Positions 34,531 through 44,400 of a stretch of DNA of 64,000 nucleotides are shown piece after piece. Origin of the DNA: Planctomycetota bacterium (GTDB lineage Bacteria > Planctomycetota > PLA2 > JAEUHO01); the NCBI GenBank assembly GCA_029259775.1, contig JAJDEN010000008.1, positions 310,001 through 374,000 on the forward strand, in the 5' to 3' direction. A program made the position numbers and the translations under genes. How positions within the stretch are numbered: the stretch's first letter is position 1; every line of letters starts with the position of its first letter. Under the pieces are notes generated by a model, which was not told the origin of the DNA, searched no databases, and was given only the letters and a program-made list of their open reading frames with translations.

Positions 34531-35073
34531 CTACGTCGTCATGAACCGATACAGCCACGCGCGCGCCGTGGTCCAGTCGCGCTTCACGGTCGCGGGGGAC
34601 AGGTCCAGCACCTCCGCGACCTCGTCGATAGTCAGGCCCGCGAAGTACCGCAACTCTACGATGCTCGCCTCTCGCCCGCAGTCTTGCGCCAACCGCTCGA
34701 TGGCCGCATCCAGCGCTAGTAGATCGATGTGCTGTTCCTCGTACCACAGCACGGCGGGCGTCAGGGGTTCACGTTGCCAGCCGCCGCCACGGACCAGAGC
34801 CTGCTTGCGGCGGGCGTGATCGACCAGCACCGAGCGCATGGTCTTCGCGGCGTACGCGAGGAAGTGACTGCGACTCTTCCACTCGTGGCCTGGACCGGAG
34901 AGCTTGAGGTAGGACTCGTTGACCAGGGCCGTCGGCTGAAGGGTGTGTCCGGCCTGGCCGCGCATGAGGCGCGCCGCCACGTTGCGCAACTCATCAGAAA
35001 GCGCGGAGAACGCGCGCGCAGCGGCGTCGCGATCCCCCTCCTGAGCCAGCTGGAGCAGCCTCGTGATGTCCAC
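34531..35073 (-). CDS. ECF sigma factor, TIGR02999 (Sig-70_X6) type
   Basis: This 180-residue protein matches the TIGR02999 pattern along its length: TRLLQLAQEGDRDAAARAFS, LRNVAARLMRGQAGHTLQPT, ALVNESYLKLSG, WKSRSHFLAYAAKTMRSVLV, DHARRKQALVRGGGW, and in region 4 VELRYFAGLTIDEVAEVLDL with ATVKRDWTTARAWLYR. These sigma factors are frequent in Planctomycetes and Acidobacteria and are often next to Ser/Thr kinases, as here: the kinase gene is divergent, 377 bases away. The kinase probably controls it or its regulon; this is inference from gene order and what is known of the family. Confidence 0.93.
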   Translation of the reverse strand: MDITRLLQLAQEGDRDAAARAFSALSDELRNVAARLMRGQAGHTLQPTALVNESYLKLSGPGHEWKSRSHFLAYAAKTMRSVLVDHARRKQALVRGGGWQREPLTPAVLWYEEQHIDLLALDAAIERLAQDCGREASIVELRYFAGLTIDEVAEVLDLSPATVKRDWTTARAWLYRFMTT

Positions 35074-35450
35074 GCGGGATAGTGTAGCTCGTTGCGAGTG
35101 CGCATCGCATGCCCGGATCGCGTTTTTCTTGAGCCGGGTGCTGGTTGGATTGCGTGTGCCCTCATGCGGGGGCTTGCACGACGGGGTCGCCTCACTTGGC
35201 CACGGGGTGCAATCGCAAGATGGGGTCGTTTCGTCGGACAGCAGTTTCTAGGATGGGTAGTGCCATGACCAACTCGTCGAGTTCGATCAGGTGCCCGGCG
35301 CTCCGATGAGGTTGCTACGATGCGGCCCATGCAATCGGCGTGTCCGTTCGGTCGTGCTCAGGGCAGCGACCAACCTGCTGCCTGCGCGGACGCGCGCACA
35401 TCGGCGGGACCGTGGACCGCAGGAGGCGGCTCGCACGATGGAGGAGCGCC
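35074..35450. other. Divergent intergenic region between ECF sigma and kinase genes
   Basis: These 377 bases must carry the promoters of both genes. I see no convincing consensus promoter, hairpin or repeat. GGAGGAG at 35440 is the ribosome binding site that fixes the kinase start. Confidence 0.35.
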
Positions 35451-38201
35451 GTGACGACTCGTGAGTGGATCAACGAGACCTTCCATCACGCGCGACGACT
35501 CGAGGAGGCCGAACGTGACCCGTACCTCGACGAGCGTTGCGCGGGCCGGCCCGAGCACCGCTCCGAGGTGGAGCAGCTCCTGAAAGCCGACCGGCTTGCC
35601 GAGAGCGCGTTGCCCACGCCCAGCCAAGGCACCTTGGTCGGGGCGTCTCGATCACGGGTCGGCGAGGTCATCGCCGGCTGCCGCCTCGTCGAGAGGATCG
35701 CCGCCGGCGGCATGGGGGTCGTGTACGAGGCAGAGCAGTCCGAGCCACGCAGGAAGGTGGCTCTCAAGCTGCTGCGGACCGCCCTTCAGCGCCCTGAGGA
35801 CGTCCTGCGTTTCCGCCACGAGATACGGATCGTGGGACGACTGCGTCACCCGAGCATTGCCCAGATCTACTCTGCGGGAACCGCGGACGATGGGACGCCG
35901 TATCTCGTCATGGAACTGGTCGCGGGCGCTCGTGACCTGGGGGAGTACGCCCCTTCGCTGTCGGTGCGCCGCCGCATCGAGTTGTTCTGCACGGTGTGCG
36001 ATGCGGTCCAGTTCGGGCACGGACAGGGGGTGATCCACCGCGACCTCAAGCCCTCCAACATCCTCGTGGACGTCGACGGTCGCCCGGTGTTGATCGACTT
36101 CGGCATCGCCCGACTGGCTGACGATGGCACGAACGCAACGCGGGTCGACCTAACCCAGAGCGGTGCGATCTTCGGGACGCTCGCCTACTTGAGTCCGGAG
36201 CAGATCCGGGGGGGCACGAGTCGGGGTGACGCCCGGTCGGACGTGTATGCGCTCGGCATCATCCTCTTCGGATTGTTGACAGCCAAACGCTCGCCGTATG
36301 GAGAGGACATCACCGACTTCGAGCTCGCTCAGCGAGTCCTGAACCGCGCTCCCGACCTGAGCGGCGTGGCCGGCGACCTGGGTATGGTCGTGGGCAAGGC
36401 CCTGCGCAAGGACCCGCGTCATCGCTATGCGTCCGCCGATGCGCTCGCAGCAGACCTCCATCGCTACCTCGAGAGCCGGCCCATCACGGCACGGCCTCCG
36501 ACACTCTCCTACCAGGCGAAGATGTTCGCCAGGCGCCATCGTGCCGCCGTGGGGGTTGCGTGCGTTGCCGCCCTGCTGCTCTCTGGCACGACGGTCTGGA
36601 GCCTGATCAACGCCTCGCGTGCGGACGACGCGCGCGTCCTTGCGGAGGACGCTCGTGCCGAGGCGGAGCACGAAGCGGCACGCGCCGGCGGCATGCTGCT
36701 GGAGTCCCAGAAGCTCGTGCAGTTCACGATCGAGGAACACATCCAGAGCCTCGCACGTCTCCCAGGCACGCTGCCCGCCCGCCTCGCGCTCAGCGACGTC
36801 GTGGAGCAGCGCCTGGACCGTCTCGATACGCACGCCGGGGAGGACCCGGAGTTGCGCAGGCTGACGGCGCGGCACTTTGGGCAACTGGCCAAGTTGAACA
36901 TCGATGATCTGGGCCGTGTCGACCGTGCCAAGGTGCACATCGACCGCGCATTCTTGATCCTCGAGCGCCTGGCCGCCCAGGGACTCGATCCACAGGAGTT
37001 GATCTGGCAGCGCGCGTGGCTCCTCGGGCAGCGCGAAGCGGTCATGAGGCACGATGGGGACAAAGAGGGGGGCCACAAGACCCGGGACCAGGCCATCTCG
37101 CTCCTGGACGGAGCGCGTCAGGACGCCGAGACGGGCTTGCTGCTCGCGGACCTCCACCTCAGCTCCGTGACGTGGCTGCGGAGCCACGGCGACGAGAAGG
37201 GAGCCCTACGCCGGATCGATCTGGCCAAGCAGGCCCTTGCCCTGGCGCGTGATGATTCGACGCGCCGCCAGGAGCGCCTGCTCCTGAGCTTGAAGGCGGC
37301 CACCCTCAGCGCGTCCACGCTCGCCAAGTCCGCTCCGGCCGCCGCCGCCCAGGCCATTCAGGCGGGCGAGGCCGCCTTGCGGGAGCTCGTAGCGCTTGCC
37401 GGCCGTGATGGCGCGTTCCCGGCGCAGCATGCCACCCTCGAGAGTGCCGGGGCGGACGTGGCACACGCTGCGGGGCGTCTCTCTGACGTCGTGACGCACG
37501 TGGACGCCGCGATCTCCTTCCGGGCACGAGCCGTGGAAGAGGAGCCTTCGAGTCGCAAGTTCCGTCGTGACCTGGCTGTAGCCACCGCCACGGCCTTGCA
37601 GATGCGGCTGTTCGCCGCAGAGAAGGCGCGGGCGGGTGTCCTGCCCGCTCGGCAGGAGGACGAGCCCGAGGACGTCGAGCGGGCCCGAGCCCTTCTGACG
37701 GAGGCCGTCGCCCAGGGACGGCGGGCCGCGCGTCTGTACGCCGCACTCATCGAGAAGGTCCCCACCCACACGGGGTGGCGTCAGTGGAAGGTCCTGGCTC
37801 AGCACAACACGGCTGCGGCCCTCTTCTATCTGCGGCGCTGGGAGGATGCGCTCTCGTTGATCAGCACATACGAGAAGGAGGCGCTTCACCTCGCTGAGCT
37901 CGCTCCGTTGGATCACATGCGTCACATGATGTGCGCACAAGCGCACTCGTTGCGCGGAAACGTCTACTACCAGCGCGCCGGGATCGCCTACGGGGAGGAG
38001 AAGGATCCGGCGCTTGCGGCGTCCTTGTGCGAGAAGTCCCAGCGTGCGTTCCTCCAGGCGCACGCCGTGCTGGTCCGTGCCGTGGAGGCAGGCGTCGACC
38101 ACCCGACCATCCTGCGCATGCGGGATGGCGTGAAGGCGGCCGCCGATGGCGCCGGCCGCACCCTGGCCCAGCTACGCGGCGCAGCCAAGAAGGTGCGCTG
38201 A
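35451..38201 (+). CDS. Transmembrane Ser/Thr protein kinase with TPR-like exported tail
   Basis: This 916-residue protein begins at GTG 35451, four bases after GGAGGAG. The kinase domain (about 70-345) is complete: glycine loop IAAGGMGVVYEAEQ, ATP-binding lysine K106 in VALKLLR, catalytic HRDLKPSNIL with D198, DFG with D216, and the activation segment end GTLAYLSPEQ. A single transmembrane helix lies at about 365-386 (VGVACVAALLLSGTTVWSLI). The outer part of about 530 residues is helical, alanine-rich and TPR-like (AARLYAALIEKVPTHTGWRQ). Divergent from a TIGR02999 ECF sigma gene, as is common in planctomycetes. It probably phosphorylates the sigma factor or its partners in response to an external cue. 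Confidence 0.95.
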   Translation: MTTREWINETFHHARRLEEAERDPYLDERCAGRPEHRSEVEQLLKADRLAESALPTPSQGTLVGASRSRVGEVIAGCRLVERIAAGGMGVVYEAEQSEPRRKVALKLLRTALQRPEDVLRFRHEIRIVGRLRHPSIAQIYSAGTADDGTPYLVMELVAGARDLGEYAPSLSVRRRIELFCTVCDAVQFGHGQGVIHRDLKPSNILVDVDGRPVLIDFGIARLADDGTNATRVDLTQSGAIFGTLAYLSPEQIRGGTSRGDARSDVYALGIILFGLLTAKRSPYGEDITDFELAQRVLNRAPDLSGVAGDLGMVVGKALRKDPRHRYASADALAADLHRYLESRPITARPPTLSYQAKMFARRHRAAVGVACVAALLLSGTTVWSLINASRADDARVLAEDARAEAEHEAARAGGMLLESQKLVQFTIEEHIQSLARLPGTLPARLALSDVVEQRLDRLDTHAGEDPELRRLTARHFGQLAKLNIDDLGRVDRAKVHIDRAFLILERLAAQGLDPQELIWQRAWLLGQREAVMRHDGDKEGGHKTRDQAISLLDGARQDAETGLLLADLHLSSVTWLRSHGDEKGALRRIDLAKQALALARDDSTRRQERLLLSLKAATLSASTLAKSAPAAAAQAIQAGEAALRELVALAGRDGAFPAQHATLESAGADVAHAAGRLSDVVTHVDAAISFRARAVEEEPSSRKFRRDLAVATATALQMRLFAAEKARAGVLPARQEDEPEDVERARALLTEAVAQGRRAARLYAALIEKVPTHTGWRQWKVLAQHNTAAALFYLRRWEDALSLISTYEKEALHLAELAPLDHMRHMMCAQAHSLRGNVYYQRAGIAYGEEKDPALAASLCEKSQRAFLQAHAVLVRAVEAGVDHPTILRMRDGVKAAADGAGRTLAQLRGAAKKVR

Positions 38202-38311
38202 GGGATACCGAGATACGAGGCTCCGTACGTCCGTGAGGATTCCGTGAGCCACTGCGGAGACCGATTGCGTGAACCTACTTGGCGGCGCCCGTGCCGCTCA
38301 GGAGGCCTGCC

Positions 38312-40054
38312 ATGCGTCGTATCTCACTTGGAGGAGTCCGAAGGTCGTGCCGGGCCGCCCTGCAGGGGGGCTTCCGCGCCCTTCTCTGCTGTCTGTTCCT
38401 CGCGACAGCGCTCGGCTGCGGATCATCGGGTGGTGGCCCCGCCGCGCCGGAGGCGCCGCTCGCGGTGAACGACGACCTTCCCGCGCTCGGGAACGCGAGC
38501 GTCGAGGACGAGGAGGCTTCGGGCGTCCTTGCGAACGATGCCGTGAATGGCGCGGTCATCACCGCCTTCGACGCCACGGGTACCCAAGGCGGCGCGCTCG
38601 TCCTGCACGCAAGCGGGAACTTCCTCTACACGCCGGTGACGGGCTTCATTGGGGCGGAGTCGTTTTCCTACACCTTGACGAACTCCCTCGGTGAGTCGAC
38701 AGCGACCATCACGTTCACGAGCGTCGCCAGGGGGTGGTTCGTCGACAACACGGCGAGCACCGGAGACGGCACGGAGGGATCCCCGTTCACCAATCTGCAG
38801 GACGCACTCGATCAGGCACAGTCCGGCGACACCGTGTTCGTCTTCTACGGTGATGGGACCCCGTACGAGGGCGACATCACCGTGCCTGCGGGCGTAAGCC
38901 TCATCGGCGAGGCCGAGGGACTCACGGTGGGGCTCCGGCGGGCAGCGGCCCCATTGCCGCAATCCAAGGGGATCGCCGTGCCTCGGCCTCCCCCGAGCAA
39001 TCAGCCCGGCATGAATGGCATCATCCGCTGCGAGAGCGGCACGAGGGTCGCTGGGTTGCGCTTCCCGGTCGGTCCCTTCGGTAACGCTGGGGCCGTGACC
39101 ATCCTGATGGATGGCGCGCGTAACGTGGCCATTCTCAACAACTCGTTCTCGCGGACGCGCGACGGTGTCATTCGCGGGACGGACGTGGCCGGACAGATAC
39201 TGATCGCCAACAATATCTTTGATCGCCCCGCTACTGGGTCAGATGTCATCAGTATCACGAACACCGACTCGAATGCGGACATCGTGATCACGGACAATAC
39301 ATTCAAGAACTCCAGTTGGGACGCTGGGAGCCCTAGCGCTCGCGCTCGTTCACTGGCCAAGATCTACGCGACGGGCACAAGCACGATCGGTCTGACCTTC
39401 TCTCGAAACACCGCAACCTCCACCGAGCAGCGTTTCGGTGCCGGCCTTGATAGCGACTTCGAGGGTCGGTCGACGGCGACCGTGACGGTGGAGAACAACT
39501 CGCTGCGGGGGTTCGCGGGCATAATGCTCGAGATCGACTCCCGCGACGACGCCGTCTTGAGTGGGAGAGTCGCCGGCAACACGTTGGTCGAAGCGGCCTC
39601 TGACGGCATCCTCGTCACTGGCAGGTCGGGCACGTTTACGGTGCAGAACAACACGATCACGGATGTCGGCGACGACGGCATCCAGCTACGCATCGGCTTC
39701 GGCGGGGCGACCATCCTGATCCTCGACAACGTGATCACGCGCGCCGGATTCGATGGCATCTTCTGCTCCGACGGCGAATCCAGCGACGCATCGATCGTGC
39801 TGCGTGGCAATACGATCCGTGACTCGTCGGACGATAGCATCGACATCCGCTGGTCCGGGAGCGGCAACATGTGCATCGACGTGACCGGGAACACGGTTGA
39901 CGACGACATGGAGTTCAACGCGTCCGGAGCCACCGGGGAGTTCAATGTCGAGCAACTCGGCATCTTGGATACGGTGAACACGTTCCTGGCCGGTGTCGTC
40001 ACGACGACGGGGACCGTCAACGATCGGCCCAACGGGTTCTGCAGCGGCCCGTGA
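38312..40054 (+). CDS. Lipoprotein with cadherin-like domain and right-handed beta-helix
   Basis: This is a 580-residue protein. ATG 38312 has AGGAGG six bases upstream. The signal peptide ends in lipobox ALGC. Residues about 45-145 form an Ig/cadherin-like tandem domain (ASGVLANDAVNGAV; GNFLYTPVTGFIGAESFSYT). From about 150 to the end there is a pectate-lyase-like parallel beta-helix with repeated N-N-x-F/I rungs (NVAILNNSFSRTRDGVIRGT; ILIANNIFDRPATGSDVISI; FTVQNNTITDVGDDGIQLRI). Such proteins bind or cleave polysaccharides, but no lyase active site is evident. It follows the kinase gene by 110 bases and may be one of its outputs. Confidence 0.88.
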   Translation: MRRISLGGVRRSCRAALQGGFRALLCCLFLATALGCGSSGGGPAAPEAPLAVNDDLPALGNASVEDEEASGVLANDAVNGAVITAFDATGTQGGALVLHASGNFLYTPVTGFIGAESFSYTLTNSLGESTATITFTSVARGWFVDNTASTGDGTEGSPFTNLQDALDQAQSGDTVFVFYGDGTPYEGDITVPAGVSLIGEAEGLTVGLRRAAAPLPQSKGIAVPRPPPSNQPGMNGIIRCESGTRVAGLRFPVGPFGNAGAVTILMDGARNVAILNNSFSRTRDGVIRGTDVAGQILIANNIFDRPATGSDVISITNTDSNADIVITDNTFKNSSWDAGSPSARARSLAKIYATGTSTIGLTFSRNTATSTEQRFGAGLDSDFEGRSTATVTVENNSLRGFAGIMLEIDSRDDAVLSGRVAGNTLVEAASDGILVTGRSGTFTVQNNTITDVGDDGIQLRIGFGGATILILDNVITRAGFDGIFCSDGESSDASIVLRGNTIRDSSDDSIDIRWSGSGNMCIDVTGNTVDDDMEFNASGATGEFNVEQLGILDTVNTFLAGVVTTTGTVNDRPNGFCSGP

Positions 40055-40499
40055 TCCGTACCGAGACCGGCTCGAGACCGAGGTGCCGGACTCCTCCCAC
40101 CACGGTATCGCTTCGGACTCGATCAGTCGGCGGAGTTTCGGGATCAGGCGCTGGAAGCGACGATCGCCGAGCACCGTGCGCAGCCCGTCATAGCGGAACC
40201 AGCAGTCCGTACCCGCGGCGATCGTGTGCCCCAGCCCCATCTTCCCTGACGGCTCAATGATCTCGCTGCCGATCCCCGAGAAGAGTTCGCCTATCCGGTA
40301 CGAGGATCTCAGCTGGCGCGGTCGCAACCTGGGGGAGATCGTCTCCGCTGTCAGTGGCGGCAAGCAACGTCCCGACTTCCGCGCACACCTCGATCCCGAC
40401 CTGCGGGAAGACTCCTTGCCGCGGCTTCCGGGTTCGCAAGAGCACAGGCTGTCGTGATCGCAGGGCTGCAGAACGCGTCGCTCGTGAAACCGTCAGAAT
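40055..40499. other. Gene debris between beta-helix lipoprotein and recombinase fragment
   Basis: This stretch holds no intact gene. The minus strand from about 40330 to 40060 reads like protein for some 70 residues (IGELFSGIGSEIIEPSGKMG, then LIPKLRRLIESEAIPWWEES) but then runs into sequence antisense to the lipoprotein. I could not assign it to a family. It is probably a fragment left by the rearrangements that also truncated the recombinase. Confidence 0.3.
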
Positions 40500-40896
40500 C
40501 GCAGAGCTAGAGCTGTTTCGCGCCCTGACGGCCTACCGGCCGCCCGGCGCGTCACTGAGCGACCCCCTCTTCCCGAGCACGCTCTTCCCGATCCTGCGGA
40601 CCTTCAAGTGTGATCTCAAAGAGGCTGGCATTCCGTTCAAGGATGAACGCAGTCGGCAGGTGGACTTCCACGCGCTGCGTATGACGTTCCTCAGCTCGTT
40701 GGCGCAGAAGGACGTCCACCCGAAGAAGGCGCAGGCGTTGGCGCGCCACGCCAAGATCGAGACGACCATGCAGATCTACACGGATCTCGGTCTGCTCGAC
40801 CTCCGCGCAGCCGTCGAGTACCGAGTACCGAACCGGGTGAAAGTGCATCAGGATTCCGACCGATCCGTACCCGGCACCAGCCTGTCAAAATTGTGA
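40500..40896 (+). pseudogene. 5'-truncated tyrosine recombinase (phage-type integrase)
   Basis: The C-terminal catalytic half of a planctomycete-style integrase is recognisable: AYRPPGASLSDPLFPSTLFP, LRTFKCDLKEAGIPF, VDFHALRMTFLSSLAQKDVH, then AQALARHAKIETTMQIYTDL. The box II arginine (HALR), histidine (ARHAKI) and the nucleophile tyrosine (QIYTD) are present. The N-terminal arm-binding domain and box I are absent: the frame goes back only to 40354, and that part is not integrase-like. Its last 25 residues are read from the 99-bp repeat. It is a remnant, not an active recombinase. Confidence 0.8.
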
Positions 40897-40921
40897 TGCC
40901 TTTTCACCCGGTTCGGTACTC
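40823..40921. repeat. 99-bp inverted-repeat element, copy 2
   Basis: Same length and orientation as the copy at 33943, differing at four positions (three in the centre, one in the right end). The ends pair at 26 of 28 bases. The recombinase fragment reads into its left side, and the multicopper oxidase fragment begins at its right edge. Confidence 0.85.
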
Positions 40922-41298
40922 ACGGTTCGGGTCCCGTGTTCTCCAAGGAGGCGCTGTTCAAGCACGGGGAGCCGTTGTTCTCCGACATGTACGCCGGCGC
41001 CATCGAAGAGTGGACGATCCACAACACCTCGAAGAGCGACCACCCGTACCACCAGCACGTGAATCCGTTTCTCGTGACCCACACCAACGGCGTGCCGCTG
41101 CCCGTACGTGAGTGGCGCGACACGGTGCTCGTTCCCGCGGCGACGGACTCGCTTCCCGTCGGCTCCGTGACGCTTCGCATGCACTACCATCCGGACATCA
41201 CGGGCGTCTTCGTGGCGCACTGCCACATTCTCACGCACGAAGACATCGGCATGATGCAGGAGTTGCGGATCGTCAAGCCGCCGGGGCCGGTCCGCTAG
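40922..41298 (+). pseudogene. C-terminal fragment of a multicopper oxidase
   Basis: The open frame emerges from the repeat and encodes about 125 residues of the last cupredoxin domain. Copper ligands are intact: HPYHQHVNPF (trinuclear site) and HCHILTHEDIGMM (type 1 and type 3 ligands with the axial methionine). A complete enzyme needs about 450 or more residues with two further copper-binding segments, which are missing. Candidate starts (GTG 40936) would give a non-functional fragment. The truncation point coincides with the repeat edge. Confidence 0.8.
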
Positions 41299-41474
41299 GC
41301 TCGAGCGGGGAGGCCACGGGGTACTCGTCTTGATCCTGACTCCGCGGTCCTGGCCGCGACCGCGTGGACTCCGTACGCCCGCAGGTATCCGCCTGAAAAC
41401 GTCGTCTTGAAATGCGTAGAGTTGACACGCCTCGACGGCCTAGCCGGTACGCTTCCCGCTATCAGGAGGTCCGC

Positions 41475-44400
41475 GTGCGAAGGCTGTCGATCATCGCTCT
41501 CACCGTCTTTCTCTCCATGGGCGCCGCGGCGGCCGAAGAGAAGCCGTCGCCGAAGGCCAAGGCGCTGACGGCAGAGCAAGCGGCCGACGCGATCGTTGTC
41601 GCGGCTGAGACGAAGGACACAGCAGCGTTGAAGAAGCTGGCAGAGGCCAGGGCGCCGGATCCGTGGATCGTCGCCAGCCTCCTGTGTCACAGAGACAAGC
41701 ATGACGCAGCCGCCGCCTTCGCGACCGCTGCACCCCGCAAGGCGACGACCGGTCTCAAGGCCTACGTGGCCTCCCGTCGAGGCAAGCCGAAGGACGAGAA
41801 GGCGCGCAAGGCCCTGGAAGTCCTGAACGGACACGTCGATGCCAAGAGCTGGAGAGCAGCAACTGCCGTTGCGGTGCCTCCTTCGTCCGACGCGGTCATC
41901 GCGATCCGGCTTGCGTTCGGTAGAGGCCTCGCCCTCAGTGCGCTCAGCAAGAGCCCCAAGGTGAGAGAGTTGTTCGGCAAGATCGAAGCTGCGGCAGAGA
42001 AGCTCGGTTGGTGGGCGCGGATCGCGCGCGCGCGGAGCGCGGCCGGCATGTGCGCCTACCGCGAGGGCAGGTTTGACGTGGCAGCCGCCTTGTGGACCCA
42101 GGCGCTCAAGCTCAACGAAGACCTGGGCGCCAACAAGTCGACCATGATCGGCAGCCTCTCGAACACCGGCGTAGCCCAGCTGAGGATGCGCGCGTGGAAG
42201 CAGGCGATCGAAACCTTTCGCCGCGTGATCACGTGGCAAGAGGAGCTCGGGAACAAGCGCGGGGTGATCCTCGCCTTTGGAAGCATCGCGTCGGCGCAGA
42301 AAGGCCTCAGGAACGTCGGAGATGCAGCTGCCACGTATGAACACCAACTGAAGCTCTACGAAGCCCTGGGAGACAAAGGGGGCATGACGAAGACCCTGCA
42401 TGCACTCGGCGGGACCTATCACGTCGCGGGTCAGCATGAGAAGTCGCTCGCCACCTATCGCCGCGCGCTGGCGTTGGGTGAGTCGGTGGGCAACCAGCGG
42501 AGCGTGGCGTCGTCACTTACCAATATGGGGACGGCCCTCCTGAAGCTGGGCCGGTTCGACGAGGCCCTCGTCGCCCTCAAGCGCAGCACCAAGATCTTGG
42601 AGTCGGTGGGGGACACGAGGCATCTTGCGACGACCTTGCACAACATGGCCGGTGTCTTGCAGAAGTTGGGCCGAAACGCAGAGTCGGTCACGCACTGGGA
42701 GCACTCTCTCCGACTTCAGACCGAGCTAGGCGACTCCAAGATCATCAGAGCGACCCTCCGAAGCCTCGGTGGCGCGCAATACCGAGTGGGTAGCTTCCCC
42801 TCCGCACTGGCGACGTACCGAAGGCTGTTGGCGACTGCCGAGGCGAGTGGAGACAAGGCGGCGATTGCGGATGCGCATCACCATGTCGGGACTCTGCATC
42901 AGTTGCTGGGGGCCTACTCGAAGGCGCTCCTTTCCTACCGTCGTACGCTCGCGATCTATGAGTCCATTGGCGAGCACCGATTGGTGGCGATGACGCTGGG
43001 CAATCTAGGTCGCCCCCAGCTGAACATCGGAGAGCACGCGAGAGCACTCGAACTCTACGAGCGTGCCCTCTCCACCTACGGGCCCGATGATCACCACAAG
43101 CGCGCCAAGTGCATGGACAACATGGGTGAGGTCTATCGCGAGATGGGCAAGCATGATGACGCTCTCTCGTGGCACAAGCGTGCTCTCGCATTGAAGGAGA
43201 GCTTGGGCGACAAGTATCAGATTGCGATGTCGATCGCGAACATCGGTTCTGTCCAGGGGCAGACGGGGGCCTACGCGGATGCCATCGTGAGCTACCGACG
43301 CGCGATCGCGGTCTTCGAAGAGTTGGGGTACACGCACGATCTCGCCGCGGCTTGGGCGAACATCGGTGGCGCCTTGGCGAGCGATCAGAAGTATGCGGAA
43401 GCCATCAAGGCTCTCCAGAAGGCACAGGAGGTGCGTGGTGAGAGCACCAGCCATAGATTCCAGGCGGCGTCGCACTCTGGATTGGCCGCGGCCTACCTGG
43501 GCATGCGTGAATACAAGAAGTCGATCGCCTCGGCACGCGCTGCGGTAGAGGCAATCAACAAGTTTTCGCAGGGGCTCGCCGAGGGCGAGGGGGCCGGCGC
43601 CCGAGACCTTCATGCCAAGGCGTTTGATCGAGGCTCCCGCGCTGCGGTGATGGCCGACAGTGCTGACGATCTGCTGTGGTTCCTCGAGCAAGGCAGGGCC
43701 GGTTCGCTACGGGAGGCATTGGGATCGCGCGAGGCGCTGGAAGTCGCGGTGATCCCCGAGGGGCTGCGCGCGGCCTTGGCCACAGCTCGAGATCGCTCGC
43801 GCCAGTTGTTGGGTGAGTTGCGCACGGCGCAGAAGCGGCGGAACTTCAAGGCGGTGCGCAAGGCGAAGCGCAACTGGGATGAGGCAGAAGCCGCCGTTTC
43901 GCGCGCTGCCAGACGGATTCAGCTGGAGGCCAAGGCGGCCGCGCAGGTCACGTTGTCCGATCCCGACACGCGGGAGGCGATCTGCAAGCGCTTGGCGCCG
44001 GACGAAGTGATCGTGATCTACGGTCTCACCGCCAAGGCCGTGCTGACCGTCACGTTGAGCAAAGACGGCGCCCGCGCGCGAGCGCAGCCCGTCGCCGAAC
44101 GTCTGGGATCCCTTCTCGAGGAGCTTGCGCTCGACGACGTGGATACGGACAGCACCAAGACGGTCGCCGCGTTGCGCAAGCTGCTCGCTGCGCCGCTCGA
44201 ACTCGGCAAGGGCGTGAAGCGGGTGCTTGTTTCTCCAACGGGCCAGCTCGGGTACGTGCCGTTTTCGTTGCTGTTCCCGAACCGGGAGGTGGTCTACGTT
44301 CCCTCGGCTACGACCCACGGGTTGCTGCTGGCCCAAGCCGCGGCGTCGGCACCCAGAGCAGGCACGGCCCGCGTGCAAGACATCTTGGCTCTTGGAGATC

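Noticed and set aside
39686-40363. Minus-strand open frame of 225 codons
   Set aside because: Two-thirds of it is antisense to the beta-helix lipoprotein. Only the first 70 or so codons look protein-like, and they are described as debris.
33943-40921. The 99-bp elements as integron attC sites
   Set aside because: Length and inverted symmetry fit, but the ends (ACCGAAC/GTTCGGT) do not match the RYYYAAC/GTTRRRY core, the recombinase fragment is of the ordinary phage-integrase type, and the intervening DNA is not a set of single-gene cassettes.
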